Assembly: GCA_013824615.1 (NCBI GenBank)
Contig: PNOC01000012.1
Span: 1-64,000, forward strand
Direction of reading: 5' to 3'
Origin: Thermodesulfovibrio sp.
Lineage (GTDB): Bacteria; Nitrospirota; Thermodesulfovibrionia; Thermodesulfovibrionales; UBA6898
Length of the DNA: 64,000 nucleotides
Shown here: piece by piece, positions 34,793-43,849 of the stretch
Numbering within the stretch: position 1 is the first letter of the stretch
Layout of the letters: every line of letters begins with the position of its first letter
The notes under the pieces: model-generated
What the model was told of the DNA's origin: nothing
Seen by the model: only the letters and a program-made list of their open reading frames with translations
The model's database searches: none
Program-made: the position numbers and the translations under genes

Positions 34793-35268
34793 TGAGAACA
34801 ATCGCTTTTGACCCGTCGTATAACACGACTGGCTTTGCCGTTGTTGAGGGGCAGCGCCTTGTCGCGTATGGAACGATCAAGTCTCGTGGTGAGTGCAGCA
34901 GTGAGAAGTATGCATCAATTATGCATCAGGTGGGAGATCTTTGCAGACAGCACGAAGTAGTGAAAGCTGTGGTGGAAATTCCACCGCATTTCTCCTACGG
35001 CAGATCAACTGGAGACAATGGTCAGCAGAAGAACCTGGCTTCAATTCAGAAATGTTCCAATGCGGCTGCGGTTATCCTGGGTGAGCTGGGCAAAATCGGG
35101 ATTCGTGCAGTTGAAATTGACGCGCACAAGTGGAAAATGGTGCGCGGCCAGAACCTCAATAAAAAACACATGATCGCAATGGCTAGGCGGCTCTTTCCGC
35201 AGCTGAGAGAAGTTGCTCTGAACGATCATGAAGCTGAGGCAGTATCAATGGCCGTACTCAATTGTTGA
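34789..35268 (+). CDS. RuvC-like Holliday junction resolvase
   Basis: The 159-residue protein has an RNase H/RuvC fold: the first acidic residue in IAFDPSYNTTGFA, the second in KAVVEIPP, and the last in NDHEAEAVSMA. It should resolve Holliday junctions. ATG at 34789 overlaps the previous stop (ATGATGA), showing coupling. It ends before a terminator. Confidence 0.8.
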   Translation: MMRTIAFDPSYNTTGFAVVEGQRLVAYGTIKSRGECSSEKYASIMHQVGDLCRQHEVVKAVVEIPPHFSYGRSTGDNGQQKNLASIQKCSNAAAVILGELGKIGIRAVEIDAHKWKMVRGQNLNKKHMIAMARRLFPQLREVALNDHEAEAVSMAVLNC

Positions 35269-35306
35269 GGGAAACATAGTTCACAGGACGTCCCAGTAAG
35301 CGGTGC

Positions 35307-35351
35307 AAAAGGTCGGCACGGGTTAGCAACCCTGCCGGCCTTTTCCTTTTT
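35307..35351 (+). terminator. Rho-independent terminator after the RuvC-like gene
   Basis: AAAAGGTCGGCACGGGTT pairs with AACCCTGCCGGCCTTTT around an AGC loop with small mismatches, followed by CCTTTTT. Confidence 0.85.
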
Positions 35352-35437
35352 CAGGTAATGTCTGGAGGTATCTGTTGAGGTCCGCCTGGACCACAACCCC
35401 CTTCTCTTATCCACGTTTCGATCATATGGAGGTTACC

Positions 35438-35980
35438 GTGAACGCCTATAAAGAGAGATGCAATCTGCGCCTTAATAACGTACTTATTTGGATTGGTCTT
35501 TTTTCGAGTCTGTCTATTTCTTTGTATTGGATTCTCTGGAATGTCATTCCGTCGTTAGTCCAAACGTTCTCTCCGGATTCACCTCAGTTCGCGCAGTATG
35601 TGGCGTATCAAAATTCGTTTCTCATGGCAGATACCTGGCTTGCGGTATCTGCCCTCTTGGGGGCCGTAGGTCTCAATCGGCGGAAAGCATGGGGCTTGCT
35701 CTTTATGGTGATTGGAGCAAGCAGCGCTATATTTCTTGGTCTGATGGACTTGATCTTCGATCTGCAGCATGGTGTTTTTGATTGTTTATCCGCAGCTGCA
35801 GCAACAGAAGGCGCCATAGTATTAACCCTTCTATCTGTGGGGCCACTTGCAATTGTGCTGTCATGGATGCAGGGCACCCGGTGCTTCGGAGTTTATGAGG
35901 CGGTGTGCGAACAGGACGTCAAGGTGTTCCGCCCGGCAGAGAGCGATCGAAAGACCCATGGTAGTTGGGCATTGCAGTAG
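35438..35980 (+). CDS. Polytopic membrane protein, hypothetical
   Basis: GTG at 35438 is chosen because GGAGG sits six bases upstream. About 180 residues with four hydrophobic segments (LIWIGLFSSLSISLYWILW, TWLAVSALLGAVGL, WGLLFMVIGASSAIFLGLM, and AIVLTLLSVGPLAIVLSWM). The C-terminus is cytoplasmic and charged. Function is unknown. Confidence 0.6.
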   Translation: MNAYKERCNLRLNNVLIWIGLFSSLSISLYWILWNVIPSLVQTFSPDSPQFAQYVAYQNSFLMADTWLAVSALLGAVGLNRRKAWGLLFMVIGASSAIFLGLMDLIFDLQHGVFDCLSAAAATEGAIVLTLLSVGPLAIVLSWMQGTRCFGVYEAVCEQDVKVFRPAESDRKTHGSWALQ

Positions 35981-36025
35981 ATACTTAGGCCTGGAAATTC
36001 ACCGGAAGAAGGAAAGGAGCAGAGA

Positions 36026-36253
36026 ATGTCAGATAAATACTATTTGCTTGACGTGGTGGACGGTATCGAGCCTACTGTACGAGGTCCTTACCAGACCGAG
36101 GAAGACCAGGAAAGCGAAGCCAAGCGCATTCGGAAGGAAGAGCAAAGTGAAGACGATTGCCTCTTCTGGGCCAAGGTCGATGAAGACGGCAACCTTACTG
36201 TAGGTGCCTATAGCGGCGGCTTCTTTATGGATGAAGAAGAGGTGGGGGAATGA
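36026..36253 (+). CDS. Hypothetical acidic protein, 75 residues
   Basis: AAAGGAG precedes the ATG. The product is highly acidic (QTEEDQESEAKRIRKEEQSEDD) and ends FMDEEEVGE. It overlaps the following gene by four bases. No family is recognised. Confidence 0.55.
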   Translation: MSDKYYLLDVVDGIEPTVRGPYQTEEDQESEAKRIRKEEQSEDDCLFWAKVDEDGNLTVGAYSGGFFMDEEEVGE

Positions 36254-36633
36254 AAACCAAACGCATTATGTTCGCAGCGCCACGCGGATTTGTGGGCCGG
36301 AACGGGACCTTCGTCGCCACAGGAGTTGAGATCTCCCGTCTGGAAAATCAGTCGCACATAGCTATAGAACCTGTCACCTCACGCGGTATCACGGGGAGGT
36401 GCTGCATCGAGGTGCCGACAGATGATACCCTGCAGTTAGCAGAGGCTATACAGGAAGTCTGCGGCGACAAGGCTACGCCCGAGGAAATTATATTGGCCCG
36501 GGTTTTATATGCATCTGGCAGTGACAACGATATTGAGATCGACGATAACGCGATAACGTCGCGTGGTGAGGATGCTGGCGGTATATGGGTATCGGCATGG
36601 GTATGGTTGCCAGACGGGAATAACGGGAAATAA
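36250..36633 (+). CDS. Hypothetical protein, 127 residues
   Basis: It starts inside the stop of the preceding acidic protein. The sequence is strand-rich (THVAI-type blocks, then GIWVSAWVWLPDG). No motif or family is recognised. A strong hairpin terminator follows. Confidence 0.55.
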   Translation: MKTKRIMFAAPRGFVGRNGTFVATGVEISRLENQSHIAIEPVTSRGITGRCCIEVPTDDTLQLAEAIQEVCGDKATPEEIILARVLYASGSDNDIEIDDNAITSRGEDAGGIWVSAWVWLPDGNNGK

Positions 36634-36659
36634 TAATCAGTAATGTTTTGCTCGTAGTT

Positions 36660-36709
36660 CAAACGCCCCAGGTGATGCAGTGGTGCAGACCCCGGGGCGT
36701 TTGCTTTTG
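36660..36709 (+). terminator. Rho-independent terminator
   Basis: CAAACGCCCC (36660-36669) pairs with GGGGCGTTTG (36694-36703), followed by CTTTTG. The loop of 24 bases has some internal pairing. Confidence 0.75.
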
Positions 36710-36738
36710 AATTCAGTTTAATAAACGGAGGTATCAAT

Positions 36739-37425
36739 ATGAAGGTTCTATGTGATAACTGCGGCACAGTATCTCCCGCAAGTGCCATGAAGCGCGTCTT
36801 TCCTGATATTCCTTGTCTTGCTGAGAGGTTGGAGCCTGGCTGTGTCGTGCCGGCGGGAGAATGCCCAGCATGCGGTGCCCTGGCCTATTCCACGAAGGAG
36901 TGTCTTAATGCCGACAAAGTGGCTAAGGATATCCTGGGGCATCAGGAAACCGGCAGCGACCTTATTGACAAGCTCACGGAGGCCCTTGGGGCGGCAGAAG
37001 GTGTTATCAGGTGGGCACTTGACCATGGTGCATCACAGGACGGGACCGGAGCGATCCATAAAATGGTCCGGGTAGCCCTCAGAAGCGCCGGGAAGCACAG
37101 TTGTGGAGGAAACAAAAAGGATACAGGTATCTATCGGTATTTCGATGTCAACACTTGCCATATAAATGAGAAGGATATGCGACTTCTCGACTACAAAGGA
37201 CGTCCCCGCCTTGAGCATGGGATCATCGCGGTCTCTCATGATTACGGGGCTTGGGTTCATTTAATGGACGATGCACACGATCTGGACTATCTGAATGTGC
37301 GGGCAGGCGGTTTTTCAGACCAGTTTGTGAAGATGCTTGAAGAAGCCAGGAAACGCGGCTGCGAATGGATCAACATCGACCAGGACGGGTTTGTCCACGC
37401 AGAACTCGAAAGGTGTGAATGGTAA
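36739..37425 (+). CDS. Hypothetical protein with N-terminal zinc ribbon
   Basis: Of 228 residues, the first 50 form a ribbon with CDNCGT and VPAGECPACGALAY, the same module as in the 24185 gene. A helical middle (LIDKLTEALGAAEGVIRWAL) and a soluble C-terminal part follow (INEKDMRLLDYKGRP, then GAWVHLMDDAHD). ACGGAGG precedes the ATG. No enzymatic motif is recognised. The gene stands directly before sbcD. Confidence 0.6.
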   Translation: MKVLCDNCGTVSPASAMKRVFPDIPCLAERLEPGCVVPAGECPACGALAYSTKECLNADKVAKDILGHQETGSDLIDKLTEALGAAEGVIRWALDHGASQDGTGAIHKMVRVALRSAGKHSCGGNKKDTGIYRYFDVNTCHINEKDMRLLDYKGRPRLEHGIIAVSHDYGAWVHLMDDAHDLDYLNVRAGGFSDQFVKMLEEARKRGCEWINIDQDGFVHAELERCEW

Positions 37426-37464
37426 ATGCAGCGATTAAACATTAATTTTCGAAAGGAGTTGTCA

Positions 37465-39198
37465 ATGACGAACAAGGAAGAAACACTTGAGCACATCGAA
37501 AAGCTGCTTAAGACCAGCTCTGCCATCGATTTCAAAAAGTCTGTTGCTAATTTTGAGATCGGCAACCTGCTGGCGGACCTCTGCTCGGGAGCGGGGGATG
37601 CCGGCATCAACGAGGCTGTTGCAGCGCTGAACAGCCGGGGCATCTCAGTACAACCGTCGTTCCTTTTTGACACATATAGGGTATTCCGCTCCATCAAAAC
37701 CAAAGAGACTCTGTATAAGATCAGTAACAAACTTCACGGGAGGCTTCCATGGGGTTTCCTGGTGAATCACTGCACGAAGATTCCCGAAGGGGACGACGAG
37801 GTGGTGAGGCAGTACTGGGAGGGTCAGTTCGCCCGTATCGAAGGGAGTCTGACGGGTGCTGCTGATCTTGCAGTATCTGTGGCTGAGCACATAGATCAGA
37901 TGCCTGAGGATCTACGTTTTCAGGCCGAAGGCGTGCTCGAGGCATTCACGGAGCAGGTTTCAGTGAAGGCACCGGCATATGTCTATCCCCCTGTTCGCAG
38001 CGTGTTGCACACAGGAGATGAGCACTTCGACCACGACGACAACCTGGCCGATGTGGTAAAGAGCGCCGGCCATATCGTGGACCTCGCCCGGCAGCTGAAA
38101 CCGGACCTCATTGTCAGTGCCGGTGACATGCTCAACTGCAGGCAGTCGCATGACTCTCCGGCCCTCAGCGCAGCCGGGGGATTTGTGAAGGAGTGTGCTG
38201 AAATCGCTCCGATGCTGATCCTGAAGGGGACGACTACCCATGACGGGGTCAGTGTCGGGCTGTTCAGGACTCTCAAGACGAAGCATAAGGTGTACGTTGC
38301 GGAGACACTCGGCATGGTCGGCCTCAAGGGGGGTGAATTCTTTCCTCTTGATGAGTATCAACCCGGGCTCGATGCACTGATATTCGCGGTTCCTCCTGCG
38401 TCAAAGGCAAACCTCCTTTCGCGCGGGGGTGAAATGGACAGCTCCAACGGAACGGTCGCTGACATGCTCCGGAAGGTCTTTGATATCTGGGGTATCATCT
38501 GCACCCAGGCAAAGCAGGATGGTGTGATGACGATCATAGTTGGTCACGGGACCGTAACGGGGGCTGTAACCAGCACCGGGCAGAAAATGGTCGGCAGGGA
38601 CATTGAATTCAGCCTTGCCGACCTCAGAAGTATCAACGCCGATGTAACCTGTCTGGCACATATCCATAAGGCCCAGTCGTGGCCGGAGGACAGGGTGTTC
38701 TACTCCGGCTCGATCGCCAAGCTCAATGTTGGGGAAACTGAGGATAAAGGGGTCTGGCTCCACGTTAAGAATGACGAAGGGGGCAGCTCCAACTTCCTCA
38801 CTGTTCCTACTAAGAGCATCGTCTCACAGGCTTTCGAGGGGCTTCCGAACCTTGCTGCTCTCCCTGTCATCCAGGAAGGGTCTCTGGTTCGGGTCTGCTA
38901 CAAAGTGGCTGAGGAAGATGTGCACAGTGTTGATGAGGAAGCGCTCAGGGCACAACTGCTGGCCATGGGTGCGGGAGAGGTGCGCATCGAAAAAGCCGTC
39001 ATTCCGAAGATGATGGTGAGGGCAGCGGGCATCAGCAAGATGTCGTTACTGTCTGACAAGCTCGCAAAATGGGCTGAGACGACGGGGACAGCGATCGGCG
39101 ACACCATGAAAGGTAAGCTGGCCTTGCTTGAAATGCCGCGCGACGTTGTTTTTTCAGAACTCAATATCGATATTCCGAGGAGGAAAAACGGAAGATGA
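37465..39198 (+). CDS. sbcD: SbcD/Mre11-like nuclease with an extra N-terminal domain
   Basis: About 577 residues. The metallophosphoesterase core starts near residue 190: GDEHFDHDDN, SAGDMLNC, KGTTTHDG in place of the usual GNHD, VGHGTV and LAHIHKAQ, then FYSGSIAKLN. The first 190 residues are an added helical domain (FEIGNLLADLC, then FLFDTYRVFRSI) without a recognised family. SbcD with SbcC processes DNA ends and hairpins. The start at 37465 has AAAGGAG. It overlaps sbcC by four bases. Confidence 0.85.
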   Translation: MTNKEETLEHIEKLLKTSSAIDFKKSVANFEIGNLLADLCSGAGDAGINEAVAALNSRGISVQPSFLFDTYRVFRSIKTKETLYKISNKLHGRLPWGFLVNHCTKIPEGDDEVVRQYWEGQFARIEGSLTGAADLAVSVAEHIDQMPEDLRFQAEGVLEAFTEQVSVKAPAYVYPPVRSVLHTGDEHFDHDDNLADVVKSAGHIVDLARQLKPDLIVSAGDMLNCRQSHDSPALSAAGGFVKECAEIAPMLILKGTTTHDGVSVGLFRTLKTKHKVYVAETLGMVGLKGGEFFPLDEYQPGLDALIFAVPPASKANLLSRGGEMDSSNGTVADMLRKVFDIWGIICTQAKQDGVMTIIVGHGTVTGAVTSTGQKMVGRDIEFSLADLRSINADVTCLAHIHKAQSWPEDRVFYSGSIAKLNVGETEDKGVWLHVKNDEGGSSNFLTVPTKSIVSQAFEGLPNLAALPVIQEGSLVRVCYKVAEEDVHSVDEEALRAQLLAMGAGEVRIEKAVIPKMMVRAAGISKMSLLSDKLAKWAETTGTAIGDTMKGKLALLEMPRDVVFSELNIDIPRRKNGR

Positions 39199-42098
39199 GA
39201 CCACTGGAACTTACTCTTACAGGGTTCAAGGGAGTCAGGTCAGGCCTCAACCGCGACTCGGTCACGATCAACCTTCGCTCTTACAAGGGGCTGGTTGCAT
39301 TCGTGGGTGACAACGGCAGGGGCAAGTCGACCATCAAGGGGAATCTCCACCCCTACAGAATCATGCCCGACAGGGTAAAGAAGTACTCGCCGAAGGGCTT
39401 CTCGTATTACGAGGAGTGCTACGGAAGCGATGCACGGAAGGAATTGCTTTTCGAGATCTCCGGCAACGTGTACAGAAGTCTTGTTCTGATTGATGCGGTT
39501 AGGCGCAAGCAGGAGGCTTACCTGTATCAGCAGGACGGAGAAGGGCAGTGGCAGGTCTTCGCCAATACCCAGGACGGGAAGCTCGACGTTTACGACACAG
39601 CCGTTGAGGATCTGGTGGGAACACCCCGTATGTTCTTCACTTCCATCTTCAGGTCGCAGAAGGCACCTGCCCTGAGCTCATATACGCGCGGGGAGATGAT
39701 GGACATCTTCGCTGAGCTGATCCAGGTAGATGAGCACAAAGAGAAGAAAGAGACCGCAGGTGATGTAGCCGATGCCCTGCTGCTTCGGAAGAAGGGGCTC
39801 GCAACGGAACTCACAAACCTTCAGTTATCTCTCAACGGCGCCAGTCAGAAACAGGTCGATAAGGCAAAGGCGGAGGAACGCCTTTCTGTCATCTCCTCGG
39901 AGGTCAGCGGCCTTGATGATAAGGTGAAAAAGGCGGAAGGAGACATCAAGGCGCTGGAGATCACAGAGAGCCTTCAGACCGACTTGTCGAAACGTCGCGA
40001 GAAGCTGGCGCAGGATACGGCGGGGAAGGAAAAGCAGGTCCTGGATCTCAGGACTGCGGTTACGGAAAAAAGGGCTGCTGCCAAAACGAAGTACGATGAG
40101 AAGTTTGCCGCCAAGCAGAAGGCTGACGCACGCCTTCTGCAGGTTGTAGCGGATATGGCAACCGTGGAAGGCCGCATGAAGGTCAGCGGAGAGGCGCTCA
40201 AGGCTCTGGAGATCAAGGAGACCCTTCAGGCCGACGCCCAGAAGCGGCGCGAAAAACTCACGCAGGATGTATCTTACAAGGAAAAGCAGAAGGGAGAGGT
40301 TCTCTCGAGTATTACACAGAAGAAGGTCCTCTACAACCAGAAACACAAGGAGAAGAAGGGGCAGCACGACGCTGCGAAGGCCCTGGCAGACAGGGCTGAC
40401 GATCTTCAGAAAAAGTCGGCAGAGGAAGTCTCAAAAGCAGCCTCAGTATCTTCCGTGAAGGAACGTCTGCAGGCTGTGGAGGGGCAGTTATCAACCTATT
40501 CCGGGCAGCTCCGTGAGATCGGAGTGACCGAGACGCAGCTGAAGGAGACCGAAAGTGCGCTTCAGAAGCTCCGTCTTGCCCGGCAGCATGCAGTAGAAAC
40601 AGCAGATACGGCCCTCAGGAGGGCACAGGAGTCGGTGAAGACCCTGGATGATGGTCAGTGCGTATTCCCGGACAAGGCCCCGACATGCAAATTTGTAAAA
40701 GGAGCGATCTCCGACAGAGAGTCCCTTCCTTCTCTCGCGGCTGCCTTGGAAAAGGCTCAGGTACCTGATCCTCAGGAAAAGGTTCTCGAAGCCGAGATAA
40801 CTCGGCTGACGGCATCGGTGGCCATTAAGGGGACCGTTGAAACGCAGGAGAAGGAAGCAGTAAAGCAGAAGGAGTCCCTGGGGAAGGAGCTTGAGACCAC
40901 CGAGAAGGTTCTTGAAACCCTCAGGCAGGCCCTGAAGGACCTGTCGAAGGTGGAGGAGGCAAAAGTGTCTCTTCCTCTTCTTGCAAAGGAGCTGGCGGAT
41001 ATCCTTTCGGAAGGTAAAGGGGTCATCTCCGACCTTGAAAAGCAGGGGACCCTGCTGGAGAAGGAGATCGAGGCGTTGCAGTTGGATCTGAAAGGGATAT
41101 CAGTTGATGAGACCCTGCCGGCTGAGATCAAAAGCCTCAGGGAGTCTGTGGAGGCTGACAAAGCCTCGCTGGAGACCCTCAGGAAGGAGGATGCAACCCT
41201 CAGAGGGGAGATTGGCTCGCTTGCCGATATCCAGTCCATCCTGACCGAATGCGAAGCCGCTGTTAAGGAGATTGAAAAACAGGTGGCCCAGCTTGTGATG
41301 GAGATTGAGGCGCTGCAGTCGGAGCTGAAGGGGATAGCGGTTGATGAGACCCTGCCGGCCGAGATAAAACGCCTCAGGGAATCTGTGGAGGCTGACAAGT
41401 CCTCCCTCGAGATCCTCAGGAAGGAAGAGGCGACCCTTCGCGTAATGGTGGGGTCCCTCAGTGAAGTGATCAAACAGATAGAGCTTGCAAAAGAGCGTAT
41501 TGCGGTCCTTGCATCAGAGGTGGAAGCCCTCGACCGGGATATCAGCGAGTGGCAGGTACTTGAGAAGGCGATGGAGGGCATCATTACCCTCGAAATCGAC
41601 GATGCCGGGCCCACGGTGACGGCTATCACCAACGACATCCTCCTTTCCTGCTACGGGCCGCGCTTTAGCGTCAACATTAAGACTCAGGACGCTAAGGTAG
41701 GCGGTGACAAGGACATGAAGGAAGTGTTCGACATTGTGGTTTACGACAGCCAGAGAAACGAGTCGAAATCACTGTCGGTCATGTCGGGTGGTGAAGAAAC
41801 ATGGATTGATGATGCTATCACCCGTGGAATCAGTCTTTTTAATGCTTCCCGGGGTGGAGTGAACTACCAGCTCCTGTTTTCCGATGAGAAGGACGGCCGT
41901 CTCACAGAGGAAAAGAAGAAGGAGTTCATGGCGGTCAAACGCCGTGTGCTGGAGCTGGGAGGATTCTTGGGGGAGTATTTCATCTCCCATACGAAAGAGA
42001 TCCAGGAGATGGCCGACGCAGTCATCGACCTGGAGGAACTTGTGGCAGAACCGTCACAGAGGGCAGCGGCAGAGTCGTCTCAGGGAGTACTTGTCTAG
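39195..42098 (+). CDS. sbcC: SbcC/Rad50-like ATPase
   Basis: The 967-residue protein is an SMC-like ATPase. It has Walker A GDNGRGKST, the signature MSGGEE, a Walker B region LLFSDEKDG, and the H-loop FISHTKE. The centre is a long coiled coil with a variant zinc hook: C489 and C498, spaced CX8C, in place of CXXC. Both coil arms contain long internal repeats (about 39942 and 40194; about 41064 and 41301). It holds SbcD at DNA ends. It is the last gene before a terminator. Confidence 0.9.
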   Translation: MRPLELTLTGFKGVRSGLNRDSVTINLRSYKGLVAFVGDNGRGKSTIKGNLHPYRIMPDRVKKYSPKGFSYYEECYGSDARKELLFEISGNVYRSLVLIDAVRRKQEAYLYQQDGEGQWQVFANTQDGKLDVYDTAVEDLVGTPRMFFTSIFRSQKAPALSSYTRGEMMDIFAELIQVDEHKEKKETAGDVADALLLRKKGLATELTNLQLSLNGASQKQVDKAKAEERLSVISSEVSGLDDKVKKAEGDIKALEITESLQTDLSKRREKLAQDTAGKEKQVLDLRTAVTEKRAAAKTKYDEKFAAKQKADARLLQVVADMATVEGRMKVSGEALKALEIKETLQADAQKRREKLTQDVSYKEKQKGEVLSSITQKKVLYNQKHKEKKGQHDAAKALADRADDLQKKSAEEVSKAASVSSVKERLQAVEGQLSTYSGQLREIGVTETQLKETESALQKLRLARQHAVETADTALRRAQESVKTLDDGQCVFPDKAPTCKFVKGAISDRESLPSLAAALEKAQVPDPQEKVLEAEITRLTASVAIKGTVETQEKEAVKQKESLGKELETTEKVLETLRQALKDLSKVEEAKVSLPLLAKELADILSEGKGVISDLEKQGTLLEKEIEALQLDLKGISVDETLPAEIKSLRESVEADKASLETLRKEDATLRGEIGSLADIQSILTECEAAVKEIEKQVAQLVMEIEALQSELKGIAVDETLPAEIKRLRESVEADKSSLEILRKEEATLRVMVGSLSEVIKQIELAKERIAVLASEVEALDRDISEWQVLEKAMEGIITLEIDDAGPTVTAITNDILLSCYGPRFSVNIKTQDAKVGGDKDMKEVFDIVVYDSQRNESKSLSVMSGGEETWIDDAITRGISLFNASRGGVNYQLLFSDEKDGRLTEEKKKEFMAVKRRVLELGGFLGEYFISHTKEIQEMADAVIDLEELVAEPSQRAAAESSQGVLV

Positions 42099-42125
42099 CG
42101 CAATGGGATTCTGTGTCATGTAGTG

Positions 42126-42158
42126 CGGCAGGGGTTGGCCGGACCCCTGCCGATTTCT
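42126..42158 (+). terminator. Terminator hairpin after sbcC
   Basis: CGGCAGGGGT (42126-42135) pairs with ACCCCTGCCG (42143-42152), followed by ATTTCT. The U tract is short. Confidence 0.7.
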
Positions 42159-42185
42159 AACCATTTGAGAAAGGAGAATATTTCA

Positions 42186-42809
42186 ATGTTGATCAATGAA
42201 ATGAGTGAACTTGCAGGAGCATACGCATCATCGCTTCAGCATGCGACCCCGAAGGTCATGGCCGATAAACTCCGGAGACATCTCTGGACACTTACCTGTC
42301 AGACGGACATTGTCGAGCTTACCGGCGTACTCGACGACTTCGGTGGGGACAAGGACGTCGGAGCGAACATTGGCAAGGCAGTTGTGGCTTTGTTCTGCCT
42401 TGGACACCTGATGGGAATGGATGCCAAAGTGGCTATCGACACTATCGCCTCAGAGCTGGGAGTCCCGCCAGACAGTAAGCCGGCACAGAAAACAGGTGCT
42501 AACACTCCGCCGGTCGAGTCTGCCATCGGGGGGAAGGAAGGATCTACCCCCGCAGAGAGAGCGAAGGAGGGTGGAGGAACCCAAAGAAGTACTTCTTCAG
42601 CCGGAGATTCTCACGACAAGCCCGGAGACGACACAGGCGGCGACAAGGGCCGGCGGATCGAAACGTATCGGAAAGCTTTTGCGGATGCGAAGGAAAAGCA
42701 GACCACCGAACGGATATGGAAGGCTATCTTTGAGGACAAGGAGCTGACCGGGCAGGAGAAGTTCCAGCTGCAGACTGATAAGAAAGAGGCCATGCAGCGC
42801 CTTAAATAG
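42186..42809 (+). CDS. Hypothetical protein with disordered linker
   Basis: The start at 42186 has GAAAGGAG upstream. Of 207 residues, the first 100 look folded (GKAVVALFCLGHLMGMDAKVAIDTIASELG). A Gly/Ser/Pro linker follows, then a charged helix (KEKQTTERIWKAIFEDKELTG). The build, a folded head and a short C-terminal helix joined by a flexible linker, could suit a protein that recruits partners. No family is recognised. Confidence 0.55.
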   Translation: MLINEMSELAGAYASSLQHATPKVMADKLRRHLWTLTCQTDIVELTGVLDDFGGDKDVGANIGKAVVALFCLGHLMGMDAKVAIDTIASELGVPPDSKPAQKTGANTPPVESAIGGKEGSTPAERAKEGGGTQRSTSSAGDSHDKPGDDTGGDKGRRIETYRKAFADAKEKQTTERIWKAIFEDKELTGQEKFQLQTDKKEAMQRLK

Positions 42810-42867
42810 TGCGGTTGATTCTGAACGGGGAGGGTATGTGTACTTCCTTCCCGGAAAGGTGGAGATC

Positions 42868-43092
42868 ATGGCAAAGACAATGCCCTCTGTGGTGAAGCAT
42901 CATGAGTGGCTCATGGCGGTCAAGAAAGAAGATTACCGGAGACGGCCGTACTGGAGAATAGATGGCAGATTTGATCAAATCGCACTGGAAGAAATAGTCT
43001 TCTGTCCACCCGAGATGATCAGGTCGAAATTGAGGAACAATACAGCCAAAATTATTGACTGGTTCACTAACGAGGACGCCGGTACCGTTTAA
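42868..43092 (+). CDS. Hypothetical small basic protein
   Basis: ATG at 42868 is preferred, with GGTGGAG just upstream. The 74-residue product is basic and aromatic (KKEDYRRRPYWRIDGRF). No family is recognised. The RecG-wedge-like gene follows after 52 bases. Confidence 0.5.
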   Translation: MAKTMPSVVKHHEWLMAVKKEDYRRRPYWRIDGRFDQIALEEIVFCPPEMIRSKLRNNTAKIIDWFTNEDAGTV

Positions 43093-43144
43093 ACAACAAC
43101 AAATCACATGCAAGTGTTTTTTTGGGCACAGAAAGGAGTGGAAG

Positions 43145-43756
43145 GTGGCAAAGCAGCTGCCAGAACTGGACCCGCTGATCTTCCTGCCTATCCGGTATGA
43201 GGACTTGCGGGTTCCGGTCAACTCAGCAGAGTTTGAAGAGGGAATCAAAGTCCTTGTGGCCGGAAGGATCATGTCGATGGACATCTTCTCCGGAGGTCGT
43301 AGCCCGGTGATGAACGTCTGGCTGGAAGACGAAAGCGGTCCGTTCCAGGTCAGGTTCCTATGCGTAACACCGTTTTGTCGTAAAGTATTCAGTATGATCA
43401 GGAGGAAAGTCTTTCTCTGGGGAGCCCCAAAAAAAGAGAAAGACGGATGGGTATTTTATCATCCGGGTCTGCCGAAGGAGGTGGGTCGTATTTTTCCTGT
43501 ATACCAATGCCCCAAGGGAATCAGTATGCAACGACTGAGGGACCACGTCTGGCAGTTGACACAGGCGCTTCTGAGGTCACTTAAGGATGACCTGCCAAGG
43601 GAAATGAGGGAAATGTATGGGCTTCCGGAGCTCCCGGTGGCACTCAGGCAGATACATAAGCCTGAAGGGGCATTACCTGGGAGAGCCGAACTGGAGTGCG
43701 TGGCATTGGCAGCTGCCAGATTTAAAAAAGGGGTTCCGGCAGCCTCATCTTTTTAG
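43145..43756 (+). CDS. RecG wedge-domain-only paralog
   Basis: About 203 residues from a GTG with AAAGGAG upstream. The sequence aligns along its length with the first 190 residues of the RecG-like protein at 11290: AKQLPELDPLIFLPIRYEDLR against AKKLPEIDPFGFLPNSYEDRR, the FLWGAPKKEKDGW region, and IFPVYQCPKGISM with LRDHVWQLTQALL. No helicase lobe follows; the frame ends with a normal stop. It could bind branched DNA alone or compete with the helicase. Confidence 0.7.
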   Translation: MAKQLPELDPLIFLPIRYEDLRVPVNSAEFEEGIKVLVAGRIMSMDIFSGGRSPVMNVWLEDESGPFQVRFLCVTPFCRKVFSMIRRKVFLWGAPKKEKDGWVFYHPGLPKEVGRIFPVYQCPKGISMQRLRDHVWQLTQALLRSLKDDLPREMREMYGLPELPVALRQIHKPEGALPGRAELECVALAAARFKKGVPAASSF

Positions 43757-43802
43757 TGGTTTCGTAATATTTATAAAGTCGATATTTTATGTAATAACTT
43801 AA

Positions 43803-43826
43803 ATGTGTGCACGTAATTGCACACAT
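43803..43826. promoter_or_regulatory. Inverted repeat upstream of ssb
   Basis: ATGTGTGCA (43803-43811) and TGCACACAT (43818-43826) form a perfect 9-bp inverted repeat around CGTAAT, 24 bases before the ssb start. It could be an operator or a leader hairpin. Confidence 0.55.
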
Positions 43827-43849
43827 ATTTAATTTCAGGAGGTAGCAAA

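Noticed and set aside
40772-41638. A 288-codon minus-strand frame within sbcC
   Set aside because: It is a Ser-rich antisense shadow of the coiled-coil codons and has no supporting signals.
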